Assembly (NCBI GenBank): GCA_021731365.1
Contig: JAKFXL010000037.1
Coordinates: forward strand, 61,937 to 125,936
Source: Gammaproteobacteria bacterium
GTDB taxonomy: Bacteria > Pseudomonadota > Gammaproteobacteria > Tenderiales > Tenderiaceae
Reading direction: 5' to 3'
DNA length: 64,000 nucleotides
A program made the translations under genes and the position numbers. A model generated the notes under the pieces. That model did no database searches and had not been told where the DNA came from. It saw only the letters and a list, made by a program, of their open reading frames with translations. Below, one piece after another: positions 29,218 through 40,492 of the stretch. Numbering within the stretch: position 1 is the stretch's first letter; the number at the start of each line of letters is the position of its first letter.

Positions 29218-30054
29218 CGGCACTAACCACTCCACATTTACCCCCCCCTCTTTTGCATCACTCAGCAGCGGCCATAGCCACTCAAGCTCAGATTTGAGCT
29301 GTTGGTCCAGCTGCCAGGGGGCGTTGATGATGATCATGCCGCTGCCACACATCGCCTTCTCTGTCTGAAGGGGGGTGATGTTCAGTTCGGCGGTGAGAAT
29401 TTTGCGGATCCCGGTCTTTTTTAGGGCCGCAAAAAAACTCTCCCGCAGGGTTGTGCTCATGAGTGGGTACCAGAGGGCGTAAATACCCGTAGGCCAGCGC
29501 TGGTAACCGTTTTGCAGCCCACGAACGAGCCGTGTGTACTCATCCTTTAACTCATAAGCAGGGTCTATCAGTACCAGCCCGCGTCGTTCAGTGGGCGGCA
29601 GGTAGGCCTTGATGCCTTGATAGCTATCCTGCAGATGCACCGTCACCTGTCTGTCGCCGTTGAACTCCCGTTTTAATGTTTCACAATCAATGGTATTGAG
29701 TTCTGTGACCACCATACGGTCATTGGCCCGCAGCAGTGCGCGCCCCAGCCGCGGTGATCCGGGGTAGTAGCGCAGCTCATCGCCACTGTTAAAAGTACGT
29801 ACGATATCAAGGTAGTGCCGTACGGCGGCAGGTGGGTTGGGGGCCTGCCAGAGTCGGCTGATGCCGCTGAGGTATTCGCGGTTTTTATCGGCCTCGTGAC
29901 TGGTTAGGTCATAAAGACCAATGCCGCCGTGGCTATCCTGCAGATAGAACGGTTTGGGTTTTTGCTGCAGCGCCTGCAACAGGCTGGTGAGGACTACGTG
30001 TTTAACGACGTCGGCATAGTTGCCAGCGTGAAAGTTGTGGCGATAACCAAACAT
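29212..30054 (-). CDS. rlmJ: 23S rRNA (adenine(2030)-N6)-methyltransferase RlmJ
   Basis: 280 residues, the same length as E. coli RlmJ (YhiR). The N-terminal signature (MFGYRHNFHAGNYADVVKH) and the DSHGGIGLYDL SAM region match the family. The catalytic motif appears as LIDPAYELKDEY, the D-P-A-Y type in which the aromatic residue flips the target base. RlmJ methylates A2030 of 23S rRNA. The gene is convergent with malQ with an 8-base gap. Confidence 0.95.
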   Translation of the reverse strand: MFGYRHNFHAGNYADVVKHVVLTSLLQALQQKPKPFYLQDSHGGIGLYDLTSHEADKNREYLSGISRLWQAPNPPAAVRHYLDIVRTFNSGDELRYYPGSPRLGRALLRANDRMVVTELNTIDCETLKREFNGDRQVTVHLQDSYQGIKAYLPPTERRGLVLIDPAYELKDEYTRLVRGLQNGYQRWPTGIYALWYPLMSTTLRESFFAALKKTGIRKILTAELNITPLQTEKAMCGSGMIIINAPWQLDQQLKSELEWLWPLLSDAKEGGVNVEWLVPE

Positions 30055-30086
30055 ACTCTGAACCGGATAAAAGAGGAGCGGCCATT

Positions 30087-31229
30087 CTAAGCTACATCGC
30101 TGCGGAAGGGGGAGAGCTGTTGCAGCGCGACAACCCTTTTCTCGATCTCGGTGGCTTCAGCCAGCGCAAACTGCTCGATGGCCTTGCGGAACTCGGGGTG
30201 GGCAATCCAGTGGGCGGACCAGGTGGTGACGGGCAGAAAACCACGGGCGATTTTATGTTCGCCCTGGGTGCCGGGTTCGAAACTTTTCAGCCCCTGTTGA
30301 ATGCAGTACTCCAGTCCTTGGTAGTAGCAGGTTTCAAAGTGCAGGGCGGGGATCTGATCGCGGCAGCCCCAGTGGCGACCATAGAGTGTTGTGTCGCTGC
30401 GTAGATTCAAGGCCGCGGCAATGCAGTCACCCTGTTGGTAGGCCAGTACCAGGACCACCTGATTGCCGAGTGTTCGACCAATCTCTTCAAAAAACTCCAG
30501 CGTCAGGCTGGGCACACCCCATTTCCGGTCATAGATGGCGCAGTAGTAGTGGTGAAAGAGCTGCCACTCCTGAGGGGTGATCTCAGGACCATGCACGATA
30601 CGAAAGGTGATGCCGGCCTCCTGTATCTGGCGTCGCTCTTTGAGGATGTTTTTACGTTTGCGTGAACTGAAGCGGCTCAGATAATCATCAAAACTTTTGT
30701 AATCGTTATTGTGCCAGTGGTACTGGCAGTCGAGGCGTATTGCCAGATTCTGTTGCTGCAGGCGGGTTTTTTCAGCAGCGGTGAGAAAGAGCCAGTGTAT
30801 TGAAGAGGCGTTGTAAAGATCGGCGACCTGAAGGGCTGCGTCGAGTATAGCGCTGTGCACGGCTTGCTGGTCAGCATCTGTGGCGATCAGTAGTCGCTCC
30901 CCGGTCATGGGGGTAAAGGGGATGGCACCCACCAGTTTGGGGTAATAATCGAGCCCGTTGCGCTGATAGGCCTCTGCCCATGACCAGTCAAAGACAAACT
31001 CACCGTAGGAGTTGTATTTGAGATAGAGCGGGGCGGCACCTATTAATGCGCCGTCATCGGCGTAGACGACAATGTGGTGGGGGAGCCAGCCACTGCTGTT
31101 GCCGACACAGTTGTGCCGTTCCAGGGCCACGAGAAATTCATGCTTTAAAAAAGGGTTGTTGTCCTGGGTAAGGCTGTTCCATGCGGCGGCAGTAATGTCA
31201 CTTAACTGTTTAATAAAGGCTGTTTTCAT
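30087..31229 (-). CDS. GNAT-superfamily protein (DUF482/COG3146 type)
   Basis: 380 residues. It matches the widespread COG3146 family with two GNAT-like acyltransferase folds, often labelled 'peptidogalycan biosynthesis protein'. Signatures: NPFLKHEFLVALE near the N-terminus, GEFVFDWSWAEAYQRNGLDYYPKLVGAIPFTP, SRFSSRKRKNILKERR, and FEPGTQGEHKIARGFLP near the end. It has no membrane span and is probably cytoplasmic. Related families include femAB-like aminoacyl transferases, so an acyl- or aminoacyl-transfer role is plausible, but the substrate is unknown. It reads in the same direction as rlmJ, 32 bases upstream of it. Confidence 0.8.
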   Translation of the reverse strand: MKTAFIKQLSDITAAAWNSLTQDNNPFLKHEFLVALERHNCVGNSSGWLPHHIVVYADDGALIGAAPLYLKYNSYGEFVFDWSWAEAYQRNGLDYYPKLVGAIPFTPMTGERLLIATDADQQAVHSAILDAALQVADLYNASSIHWLFLTAAEKTRLQQQNLAIRLDCQYHWHNNDYKSFDDYLSRFSSRKRKNILKERRQIQEAGITFRIVHGPEITPQEWQLFHHYYCAIYDRKWGVPSLTLEFFEEIGRTLGNQVVLVLAYQQGDCIAAALNLRSDTTLYGRHWGCRDQIPALHFETCYYQGLEYCIQQGLKSFEPGTQGEHKIARGFLPVTTWSAHWIAHPEFRKAIEQFALAEATEIEKRVVALQQLSPFRSDVA

Positions 31230-31518
31230 GGGCAGGTAGTTTTAATTGAGGGCTATGGGGTATTAGACGTGTTCTTTTAGAGCATGTCTAGCAATGGTGT
31301 AAACCTATTGATGTTCTGTGAATAAAGGGGGTTGTTTCTGGTATTGCCATGGTGTTGGAGTTTTGTGAATGATGTGAATTGTGACGGGGGTCTCATAAAA
31401 AAACACAACCCTTCTGCGTTGCCTGACGATAAAAGAGTTCAACTGATTTGAAGTTTTTCAGCCTGACTTTTTTGTGGCAGTGATGGTAGCTGCCAACATA
31501 TCCAAACAAGGTGAAATT

Positions 31519-34194
31519 ATGCAGCAAAAATTTTTACTCAAGGCGGTAGTGGCCGGTGTGGCATTGGCACTATCGGGTTGTGGTGGCGACAGCTCGACCT
31601 CATCTGTGGGCGCGGCAGCCACGTCATATACATTGCCGACAGAGATATCAGCGGTACCGGCCTCGACTTCAACGGCGGCCTCCCTGCGTAGCGTATCGCT
31701 GCTGGGACGCCTGGATCGTGCGGCGTCAAATTTAAGTGCCAGTTCAGATTACAACAAGGCCACAACCTCCAAGTATGTTGAAGAGCATGCCCTGGAGCAG
31801 TTCTCCATTATTGAGCAGGTGATGAGCGCCCTGGCCCAGACCCATTACGACAGCAGCGCCAACCAGAATGGTGTTGCTTATAAGGCGATGGTGGCGTGGG
31901 AGGATGAGAGCAATGGCGTGTCGGTGAAACAGCTACAGCCATGGGTGATTAAATCCGAGATTGTGACCGGCACTCACCCCAGCGGTAGCAGTGGCAGCCT
32001 TAACAAAGTTCAGGTCTGGATTGAGGAGGAGGATGAGGATAACCCCGGACAGAAGCGGGTGATTCGCGCTGAGTTTAAGATCTACAGCGGCGCTTCCTTT
32101 AACCCCAGTGGTACGGTGTTGAGTTACGGCGAGTGGGATCTGAATGTTGCATTTGACAGTGCGGCCACACAATCTTTTGTTGCCACATCGCGCAATAACA
32201 GTGGCACGACAGAGTTGAAGATTAATGAAAGTGGCGGTAACGGGTTCTCGCGTGCCGTCCTGTATCGTACCGGCAGTTCTGGGTACGGTAAGGTGGAGTA
32301 TCCCGATTATAGTAACTGCATGGGCCCCAACTGCACACCGGGTGTTGCGGCGGCCTCGTACGCCTATAACGACGCCTATCTGGTCGTAAACGATGGCAGC
32401 GGTCCTGTCTACAAGGATCGCAATAGCGAAGTGGAGATGACCCACCGCTACGGACTCTTTTATGCCAATGCCGCCACCGGCGTAGCGGCAGGTGATAACG
32501 TACAGAAACACAAATCGTTTGGTTTTCCGGTCTCCTATACCGACAGTCATGGCGCTACCCAGCACGCCTATTATGGTGCCTGGCAGGGACGGCATCAGTT
32601 ATGGGGTGGCGGTCAAAATGGGGTACCTTCGGGCACAGTAGTGACCCGCGAGGACTTCGGTGCAGGCACCACACCGGAGCAGTTTACCGTTTCAGACCGG
32701 TTTAATGGCTCCTTTACCAAACGTACGCTGGTGGCTGGCAGCCCCGCGGATATCAAGGATATTACGGTAGAGACCTTTGTTAATAAACACTTTGAACTGT
32801 TTAACGAAAATGGCACGTGGAAGGTGTGTGAGGGAGGGCAGGTGGACTTTAATGCAGCCCCTTCAGCCAAATGTGTATCGTTTGAGACCAATACGGCCGG
32901 TCCTCTGGTGGCATTTACCAAGTGGGCCTCTCTGAAGGGGGATAACCGCAAGACGGTGAACATTGGTCGTTGGGATAATGTGAATCAGGTCGCCGTCAAC
33001 TACGTCTATCTGGCGGCAGCAGATGGTGTAGCAAACTTCACCACCGCTGGTTTCTACCCTGCGACACACGGGCATGATGGCTTGACCACCACCGCCAGTG
33101 GCAATGTATACGTGGGTACTAACGGTCATCAGCTGAGGGTTGATATTGGTGGTTCTGTTTACATTCAGTACACCGGTGACTTCACCTCTGGCAAGACCGG
33201 CTGGGTGCAGAAGAAGCTGACCTCGTTTGATCAGCAGACCTGGACGCCTACCTTTGATGTGGCCGGTGATACCAACTTTACCCCTGAGCAGGGGCGTGAG
33301 TATTACATCAACAGTAACGGCGTGAACTATGCGGTACGCCGTATTGCGGCCAATAATGTGGCGGCGGACTATGAGGTACAGCTGGAGCTGCAATCAACTG
33401 TCAATCCATCCACCATCACCACATTCCTGCCCACAGGAACTGATTATCTGGGGACACCGTGGCGGCCTGAGGTGAAGTTGATGCTGGATACCAATCCGGT
33501 CAATACCACCACCTTTATGAAGCTGGTGTACAAAGCGGATGATCCAAGCACGAATGGTGATGATACCGGTACGGCCTACACTTCGGGCGAATGGGGATTG
33601 CAGGCGTTTAATGCCTCAAACCAACCGCTGGATGCCTCAGGCACGGCGGTGACGGTGGATGGATTTGGTGTGCCCACCGGTAGTACCCGTCCGGTACAGT
33701 TTAACTGGGAGTATTCAGCCAGCGGTGGTTGGGGGAGTCAGCAGTATCTGATTGGTGCAAACAGCCAGTACAAACTGCTCTCCGATCCTATTAGCCTGGC
33801 TGCCCAGTCATACAGCTACAGTTATCAAACGGGTGTCTCTAAAACATTGGCGCTGCAATTTGATGGCTGGATGCACGGTATGCCAGACCTCTATAGGGAC
33901 TTGCAGAAGAGTGGTTGGAGGATGAGTTCAGCGCTGTCGCAGAAGGTGATCAATATTCCGGCAGGCACTCAGGTGACGGGTAGTGATGGTGTGCAGTACT
34001 ACATCAAACCGTTGCGAGTGAGCATCTTCCTGGCGGAAGTGGCACAGCCTTCAACCGGCGCACCTGATGTTACCCTGGGCAGTGCGTTGGATGTAGGTGT
34101 GGGCAGTGGCTTGCTGCCAACCTTTGTTGAGCATGGGATGAGCGGTACCATTCCAGCGGCGACAGTGAGGTACTCTGAGGGTAAAACGCTGTAA
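31519..34194 (+). CDS. Large lipoprotein of unknown function (891 aa)
   Basis: The start is ATG 31519 (AAGGTG at 31508-31513). A lipoprotein signal is clear: MQQKFLLKAVVAGVALALSGC with the lipobox LSGC at 18-21. Asp is not at +2 (Gly is), so outer-membrane sorting is expected. The mature protein is Ser/Thr/Gly/Asn-rich and beta-strand-dominated, with many aromatic-glycine turns (YGKVEYPDY, HAYYGAWQGRHQLWGGG, GWVQKKLTSFDQQTW). One N-C-M-G-P-N-C pair near residue 270 could form a disulfide. I recognise no catalytic motif or family. The gene is monocistronic, with a strong terminator 22 bases after the stop and nearly 290 bases upstream without another gene. Confidence 0.75.
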   Translation: MQQKFLLKAVVAGVALALSGCGGDSSTSSVGAAATSYTLPTEISAVPASTSTAASLRSVSLLGRLDRAASNLSASSDYNKATTSKYVEEHALEQFSIIEQVMSALAQTHYDSSANQNGVAYKAMVAWEDESNGVSVKQLQPWVIKSEIVTGTHPSGSSGSLNKVQVWIEEEDEDNPGQKRVIRAEFKIYSGASFNPSGTVLSYGEWDLNVAFDSAATQSFVATSRNNSGTTELKINESGGNGFSRAVLYRTGSSGYGKVEYPDYSNCMGPNCTPGVAAASYAYNDAYLVVNDGSGPVYKDRNSEVEMTHRYGLFYANAATGVAAGDNVQKHKSFGFPVSYTDSHGATQHAYYGAWQGRHQLWGGGQNGVPSGTVVTREDFGAGTTPEQFTVSDRFNGSFTKRTLVAGSPADIKDITVETFVNKHFELFNENGTWKVCEGGQVDFNAAPSAKCVSFETNTAGPLVAFTKWASLKGDNRKTVNIGRWDNVNQVAVNYVYLAAADGVANFTTAGFYPATHGHDGLTTTASGNVYVGTNGHQLRVDIGGSVYIQYTGDFTSGKTGWVQKKLTSFDQQTWTPTFDVAGDTNFTPEQGREYYINSNGVNYAVRRIAANNVAADYEVQLELQSTVNPSTITTFLPTGTDYLGTPWRPEVKLMLDTNPVNTTTFMKLVYKADDPSTNGDDTGTAYTSGEWGLQAFNASNQPLDASGTAVTVDGFGVPTGSTRPVQFNWEYSASGGWGSQQYLIGANSQYKLLSDPISLAAQSYSYSYQTGVSKTLALQFDGWMHGMPDLYRDLQKSGWRMSSALSQKVINIPAGTQVTGSDGVQYYIKPLRVSIFLAEVAQPSTGAPDVTLGSALDVGVGSGLLPTFVEHGMSGTIPAATVRYSEGKTL

Positions 34195-34215
34195 AGTCTG
34201 ATGCAGTGAACCCCC

Positions 34216-34245
34216 AAGGGGCGCAGCAGTGCGCCCCTTTTTATT
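34216..34245 (+). terminator. Rho-independent terminator after the lipoprotein gene
   Basis: AAGGGGCGCA (34216-34225) pairs perfectly with TGCGCCCCTT (34230-34239) around a GCAG loop, followed by TTTATT. It insulates the lipoprotein gene from the second glgC. Confidence 0.9.
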
Positions 34246-34347
34246 GGTGGCTGCTCCAACTTGGTGATCAGCGCCCTATCATGGTTCAATGGGGCTGCTT
34301 GAGAGACTCGGTATTCATCTTGTCATATTGATAACAGGGTGATCCCT

Positions 34348-34431
34348 ATGCAGTGGCTGCCACTGGTACGGTTACTGCTTTGGTTGCTGGTTCAACGCAG
34401 GCAGCGGTTATCGGGTGGGGCGTCGCGGTAA
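34348..34431 (+). CDS. Possible 27-aa hydrophobic/basic small ORF upstream of glgC2
   Basis: ATG 34348 follows AGGG (34336-34339) at a workable distance. The product MQWLPLVRLLLWLLVQRRQ... would be an amphipathic or short membrane helix with a basic tail. It ends 31 bases before the second glgC start. It could be a leader peptide, a small membrane protein or chance; only the ribosome site and hydrophobicity support it. Confidence 0.3.
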   Translation: MQWLPLVRLLLWLLVQRRQRLSGGASR

Positions 34432-34462
34432 GGGACATTATAAAAACAGATCAGGAGTCATT

Positions 34463-35686
34463 ATGACTTTCTCAAATACAGTGACAGTGATCCTCGCCGG
34501 TGGGGCAGGATCACGTCTTCATCCATTGACGGCGGAGCGCACCAAACCGGCGGTGCCGTTTGGTGGCAAATACCGAATTATCGATTTTGTGTTGACCAAC
34601 TGCCTGCACTCGGGGGTACGGCGGGTATTGATGTTGACGCAATATAAGTCCCACTCACTGCAGAAACATGTGCGTGATGGCTGGTCGATATTCAATCCGG
34701 AGCTGGGCGAATACATTACGCTGGTGCCACCGCAGATGCGTAAAGGTGAGCGTTGGTATGGGGGGACGGCCGATGCCATCTACCAGAATATCTATCTGCT
34801 GGAGCGCAGTGGTGCCGAGCATGTGATGATCCTGCCGGGTGATCATATCTACCGCATGGACTATGCACCGATGATGAGTGCCCATCAGACCAGTGGTGCA
34901 GAGCTGACAATCGCCTGTATGGATGTGGTTTTGAATGAGGCCCACCAGTTTGGCGTGCTGACACTGGACGATCAGCAACGGGTGACAGATTTTGTTGAGA
35001 AACCGGCCGAACCAGCAGCGACGAATGGGCATGAGGGGCGCGCCCTGGCCTCAATGGGGATCTATATCTTCTCGCTTAAGCGGCTGCTGGCGGTGCTGGA
35101 AGAGGACCAAGCGCGCAGCGACTCCAGCCACGATTTTGGCAAGGATATTATTCCGCGTATGTTGGCTGGTGGTCTGATATATGGCTATCTGTTTGGCGGT
35201 GAGGGAGGGCGTGTCTCGCCCGACCGTTATTGGCGTGACGTAGGCACGATCGACGCCTACTACAAGGCCAACATGGACCTGCTGGATCAAGTGCCGCCCA
35301 TGAATTTATATCAGAAGGAGTGGCCCATCCGTACCTATGCGGGGCAGCATCCACCGGCCCGCACAGTGGCCGGGCGCATGGGCAACGAAGGGATTGCCAT
35401 TAACTCGGTCATCTCCAATGGCGCGGTGATCTCCGGCGGCTGCGCCCAACACTCGATCCTGTTCAATAATGTGTTTGTCGGGGATGAGGCGATGGTGCAC
35501 GACTCGCTGCTCTTTGAAGGGGTAACGATCGGCCGTGGTTCACAGATCAACCGCTGTATCATTGATAAACATGTGGCTGTGCCAGAGGGGGTCATGATCG
35601 GTTTTGATCAGGCGCAGGACCGCCAGCGGTTTGAGGTTTCGGCAGAGGGGATTGTGGTGGTACCCAGGGGGTACAGGTTTGAATAA
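34463..35686 (+). CDS. Glucose-1-phosphate adenylyltransferase GlgC (second, divergent copy)
   Basis: 407 residues from ATG 34463 (CAGGAGT at 34452-34458). It has the same nucleotidyltransferase fold as the first copy: [36 protein letters not shown], the metal site [23 protein letters not shown] and a beta-helix C-terminus. It differs in effector-region residues: GGAGSRL for GGRGTRL and PPQMR for PAQQR. Separate regulation by metabolites, or a distinct sugar-phosphate preference, is possible. It stands alone about 9 kb from the main glg cluster, upstream of the tRNA-Leu gene. The enzyme family is certain; its special role is unknown. Confidence 0.92.
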   Translation: MTFSNTVTVILAGGAGSRLHPLTAERTKPAVPFGGKYRIIDFVLTNCLHSGVRRVLMLTQYKSHSLQKHVRDGWSIFNPELGEYITLVPPQMRKGERWYGGTADAIYQNIYLLERSGAEHVMILPGDHIYRMDYAPMMSAHQTSGAELTIACMDVVLNEAHQFGVLTLDDQQRVTDFVEKPAEPAATNGHEGRALASMGIYIFSLKRLLAVLEEDQARSDSSHDFGKDIIPRMLAGGLIYGYLFGGEGGRVSPDRYWRDVGTIDAYYKANMDLLDQVPPMNLYQKEWPIRTYAGQHPPARTVAGRMGNEGIAINSVISNGAVISGGCAQHSILFNNVFVGDEAMVHDSLLFEGVTIGRGSQINRCIIDKHVAVPEGVMIGFDQAQDRQRFEVSAEGIVVVPRGYRFE

Positions 35687-35752
35687 CAGCTAATTGGATG
35701 GAGTGTTACCAACCGAATCAGCAGCACTGTTGAGTGTTTGACTGTTTCAAGT

Positions 35753-35839
35753 TGGTGCCGGGAGCGAGAATCGAACTCGCACTCTGTCACCAGAACCGGA
35801 TTTTGAGTCCGGCGCGTCTACCAGTTCCGCCATCCCGGC
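35753..35839 (-). tRNA. tRNA-Leu (anticodon CAA)
   Basis: On the minus strand an 87-base cloverleaf begins GCCGGGA (5' acceptor) and ends TCCCGGC-A-CCA with the CCA encoded. The anticodon arm CCGGA-CTCAAAA-TCCGG gives anticodon CAA, reading UUG. The long variable arm (CTGGTGACAGAG region) marks a class II tRNA, and the T arm GCGAGTTCGATTCTCGC is perfect. It is transcribed away from queA. Confidence 0.97.
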
Positions 35840-35864
35840 GAACCCCATCTAAACGGGAGCGCGT

Positions 35865-35892
35865 AGTATAACGACTTTATTTAATTCGGCAA
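35865..35892 (-). promoter_or_regulatory. Sigma-70 promoter of tRNA-Leu
   Basis: On the minus strand TTGCCG (35887-35892) and TATACT (35865-35870) are separated by 16 bases. A GC-rich discriminator (ACGCGC) follows, ending about 20 bases before the tRNA. A GC-rich discriminator is typical of stable-RNA promoters under stringent control. Confidence 0.7.
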
Positions 35893-35950
35893 GCCCAAAA
35901 CAGATGCGCAGATTCGCTAGACGCGAACGAAACTGATAACATCCCGCGCC

Positions 35951-38147
<2,197 letters not shown>

Positions 38148-38245
38148 TGAGCGCCGTTTGCGTCAGGGGCGCTTGATTAATAGGCGCGTATGCCGATTAG
38201 CCGAACAGTTTTAATTGTGTTTTTAATTAATTAGGGAAGGATGTT

Positions 38246-38575
38246 ATGAGCTTTTTTATCACTGATGCAATGGCCCAGCAGGCACCCGCTGCCGCTTCGG
38301 AGCCAGGTTTTGCCAATATCATTTTCCTGGTAGTCCTGTTTGTGATCTTCTATTTCATGTTGCTACGCCCCCAGCTCAAACGTGCCAAAGAGCACAAAAA
38401 GATGACCGCAGGCATGGCTAAAAATGACGAAGTGGTGACCACGGGTGGTTTGGCGGGTCGTATCACCAAGGTGGATGAGAGCTTCATCACACTGCAGATT
38501 GCCACCGGTGTTGAGGTGCAGGTACAGAAGAATGCTGTGGGTTCACTGTTGCCTAAGGGTAGTTTGAAGCTTTAA
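38246..38575 (+). CDS. yajC: Sec translocon accessory subunit YajC
   Basis: 109 residues with one membrane span (about 22-42, IIFLVVLFVIFYFMLLRPQ) followed by the conserved RPQLKRAKEHKKM and GGLAGRITKVDESFITLQI. YajC joins SecDF at the inner-membrane translocon. It lies upstream of secD with 46 bases between, likely one operon with tgt. Confidence 0.96.
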   Translation: MSFFITDAMAQQAPAAASEPGFANIIFLVVLFVIFYFMLLRPQLKRAKEHKKMTAGMAKNDEVVTTGGLAGRITKVDESFITLQIATGVEVQVQKNAVGSLLPKGSLKL

Positions 38576-38621
38576 CCCACAATTCACTCATGAAACAGCG
38601 GAAGTTCCGGGTACCTAAAAT

Positions 38622-40481
38622 ATGATTAATCAATACCCCTGGTGGAAAAATCTACTGATCGTCGTTGTGATGGTGGTCGGTGCTTTTTACGCATTGCCAA
38701 ATATTTATGGAGAGGATCCGGCCATCCAGGTCTCATCTGTTCGTGGTGCCGCCGTCACCGATGCGACGGTTGATGATGTGCGCTCCCAACTGCGGCGTCT
38801 GGAGATCGACTCCAAGGCGATGGACCTGGAGCCGCAGGGGTTGATTGTCCGTTTTAATAATACCGAAGAGCAACTTAAGGCCCGCGACGGACTGAAAAAG
38901 AGTCTTGATGAGGGGTATGTGGTTGCCCTGAATCTGGCACCTTCAACGCCGGACTGGCTGCGTGCCCTGGGGGCAATGCCGATGTATCTGGGGCTTGACC
39001 TGCGTGGTGGTGTGCATTTCCTGATGGAGGTGGATACCGATGCGGCTATTGAGATGGCTGAAGATCGTTATGTGGGTGATATACGTGGTTTGATGCGCGA
39101 CAGCAAAATTCGTTACCTCACCATTGGTCGTGCCTCGGCGGGGGGTGTGCAGATCAAGTTCCGCAGCGTTGAGGATCGCAAGAGTGCTGAGACGCTGATC
39201 CGCAAGGAGTTTCGTGATCTGTTGTTGGCGGATGAGGAGCAGGGAGATGCGTTTCTCATGAGCGTAAAACTGGCTGATCAGGAGATGCGTGAAACCCGCA
39301 AACTGGCCGTACAGCAGAACGTAACAACACTCCGCAACCGTATTAACGAGTTGGGTGTGGCCGAGCCACTGATCCAGCAGCAGGGCGAAAATCGCATTGT
39401 GGTGCAGTTGCCAGGAGTCCAGGATACTGCCCGTGCCAAGGAGATCCTGGGTGCCACTGCAACCCTCGATTTCCGCATGGCAGACGAGACAGGTGATCTG
39501 CAGGATGCCATCGGTGGTCGTGTGCCGGTCGGTTCGCGCCTATATAAAGAGCGTAACGGTAACCCGGTACTGCTGCAGAAAAATATTATTATCACGGGTG
39601 ACTCGATTGTTGATGCCTCTTCCGGTCTGGATCAGACTGATGCCAGCCCGGCGGTATTTATCTCCCTGAATGGTACGGGTGCTAGCAAGATGCACGACAC
39701 CACTAAAGAGAATGTCGGCAAGTTGATGGCGGTGGTATTTGTTGAAAGTAAAACTGAAACCACTATTGTTGATGGGGTTGAGGTGAAGCGGAAGTTTAAG
39801 GTGGAGGAGGTGATCAGCCTTGCCCGTATCCGTGAACCGTTCAGTAAACGTTTTCAGATCACCGGCCTGGATGGTGCTAACGAGGCGCGTGATTTGGCGC
39901 TGTTGCTGCGTGCCGGCGCACTCTCTGCACCCCTTGAGATTATCGAAGAGCGTACCGTTGGCCCAAGCCTGGGGCAGGACAATATCGATATGGGCATGAA
40001 GTCGATGGTGGCAGGTTTTGTGGTGGTGATGCTCTTTATGGCGTTTTACTACCGTGCCTTTGGCATGATCGCCAATGTCACTCTGGCCATGAATCTGATG
40101 TTGCTGGTGGCGTTGCTGTCGATGTTGCAGGCAACGCTGACACTGCCCGGTATCGCCGGTATCGTGCTCACCATTGGTATGGCGGTGGATGCCAACGTCC
40201 TGATTTACGAACGGATTCGAGAAGAGCTGCGTAATGGTAATTCGCCACAGGCCAGTATTCATGCCGGTTTTGAGCGGGCCGCTGCCACTATCGCCGACTC
40301 CAATATCACCACGTTGATTGCCGGGATCACGCTTTTCTGGCTGGGTTCCGGCCCGGTCAAAGGTTTTGCGGTGGTGCTCTGCCTCGGCATTCTGACTTCC
40401 ATGTTTACCGCCATCCTCGGTACCCGCGCGCTGGTTAATCTGGCATATGGTGGTCGCCGCGTGAATAAATTGTCGATTTAA
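38622..40481 (+). CDS. secD: Protein translocase subunit SecD
   Basis: 619 residues. The N-terminal span (about 8-25) is followed by a large periplasmic region containing LGLDLRGGVHFLMEVD, then five C-terminal spans from about residue 455 (MVAGFVVVMLFMAFYYRAFG) with the proton-path motif GMAVDANVLIYERIREE. SecDF uses the proton gradient to pull secreted proteins through SecYEG. Length agrees with E. coli SecD (615). secF follows after 11 bases. Confidence 0.97.
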   Translation: MINQYPWWKNLLIVVVMVVGAFYALPNIYGEDPAIQVSSVRGAAVTDATVDDVRSQLRRLEIDSKAMDLEPQGLIVRFNNTEEQLKARDGLKKSLDEGYVVALNLAPSTPDWLRALGAMPMYLGLDLRGGVHFLMEVDTDAAIEMAEDRYVGDIRGLMRDSKIRYLTIGRASAGGVQIKFRSVEDRKSAETLIRKEFRDLLLADEEQGDAFLMSVKLADQEMRETRKLAVQQNVTTLRNRINELGVAEPLIQQQGENRIVVQLPGVQDTARAKEILGATATLDFRMADETGDLQDAIGGRVPVGSRLYKERNGNPVLLQKNIIITGDSIVDASSGLDQTDASPAVFISLNGTGASKMHDTTKENVGKLMAVVFVESKTETTIVDGVEVKRKFKVEEVISLARIREPFSKRFQITGLDGANEARDLALLLRAGALSAPLEIIEERTVGPSLGQDNIDMGMKSMVAGFVVVMLFMAFYYRAFGMIANVTLAMNLMLLVALLSMLQATLTLPGIAGIVLTIGMAVDANVLIYERIREELRNGNSPQASIHAGFERAAATIADSNITTLIAGITLFWLGSGPVKGFAVVLCLGILTSMFTAILGTRALVNLAYGGRRVNKLSI

Positions 40482-40492
40482 GGAGAGGCGTA

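Noticed and set aside
31933..32595. A 220-codon minus-strand open frame inside the large lipoprotein gene
   Set aside because: The lipoprotein has a lipobox, ribosome site and terminator on the plus strand. The antisense frame has none of these and no family features.
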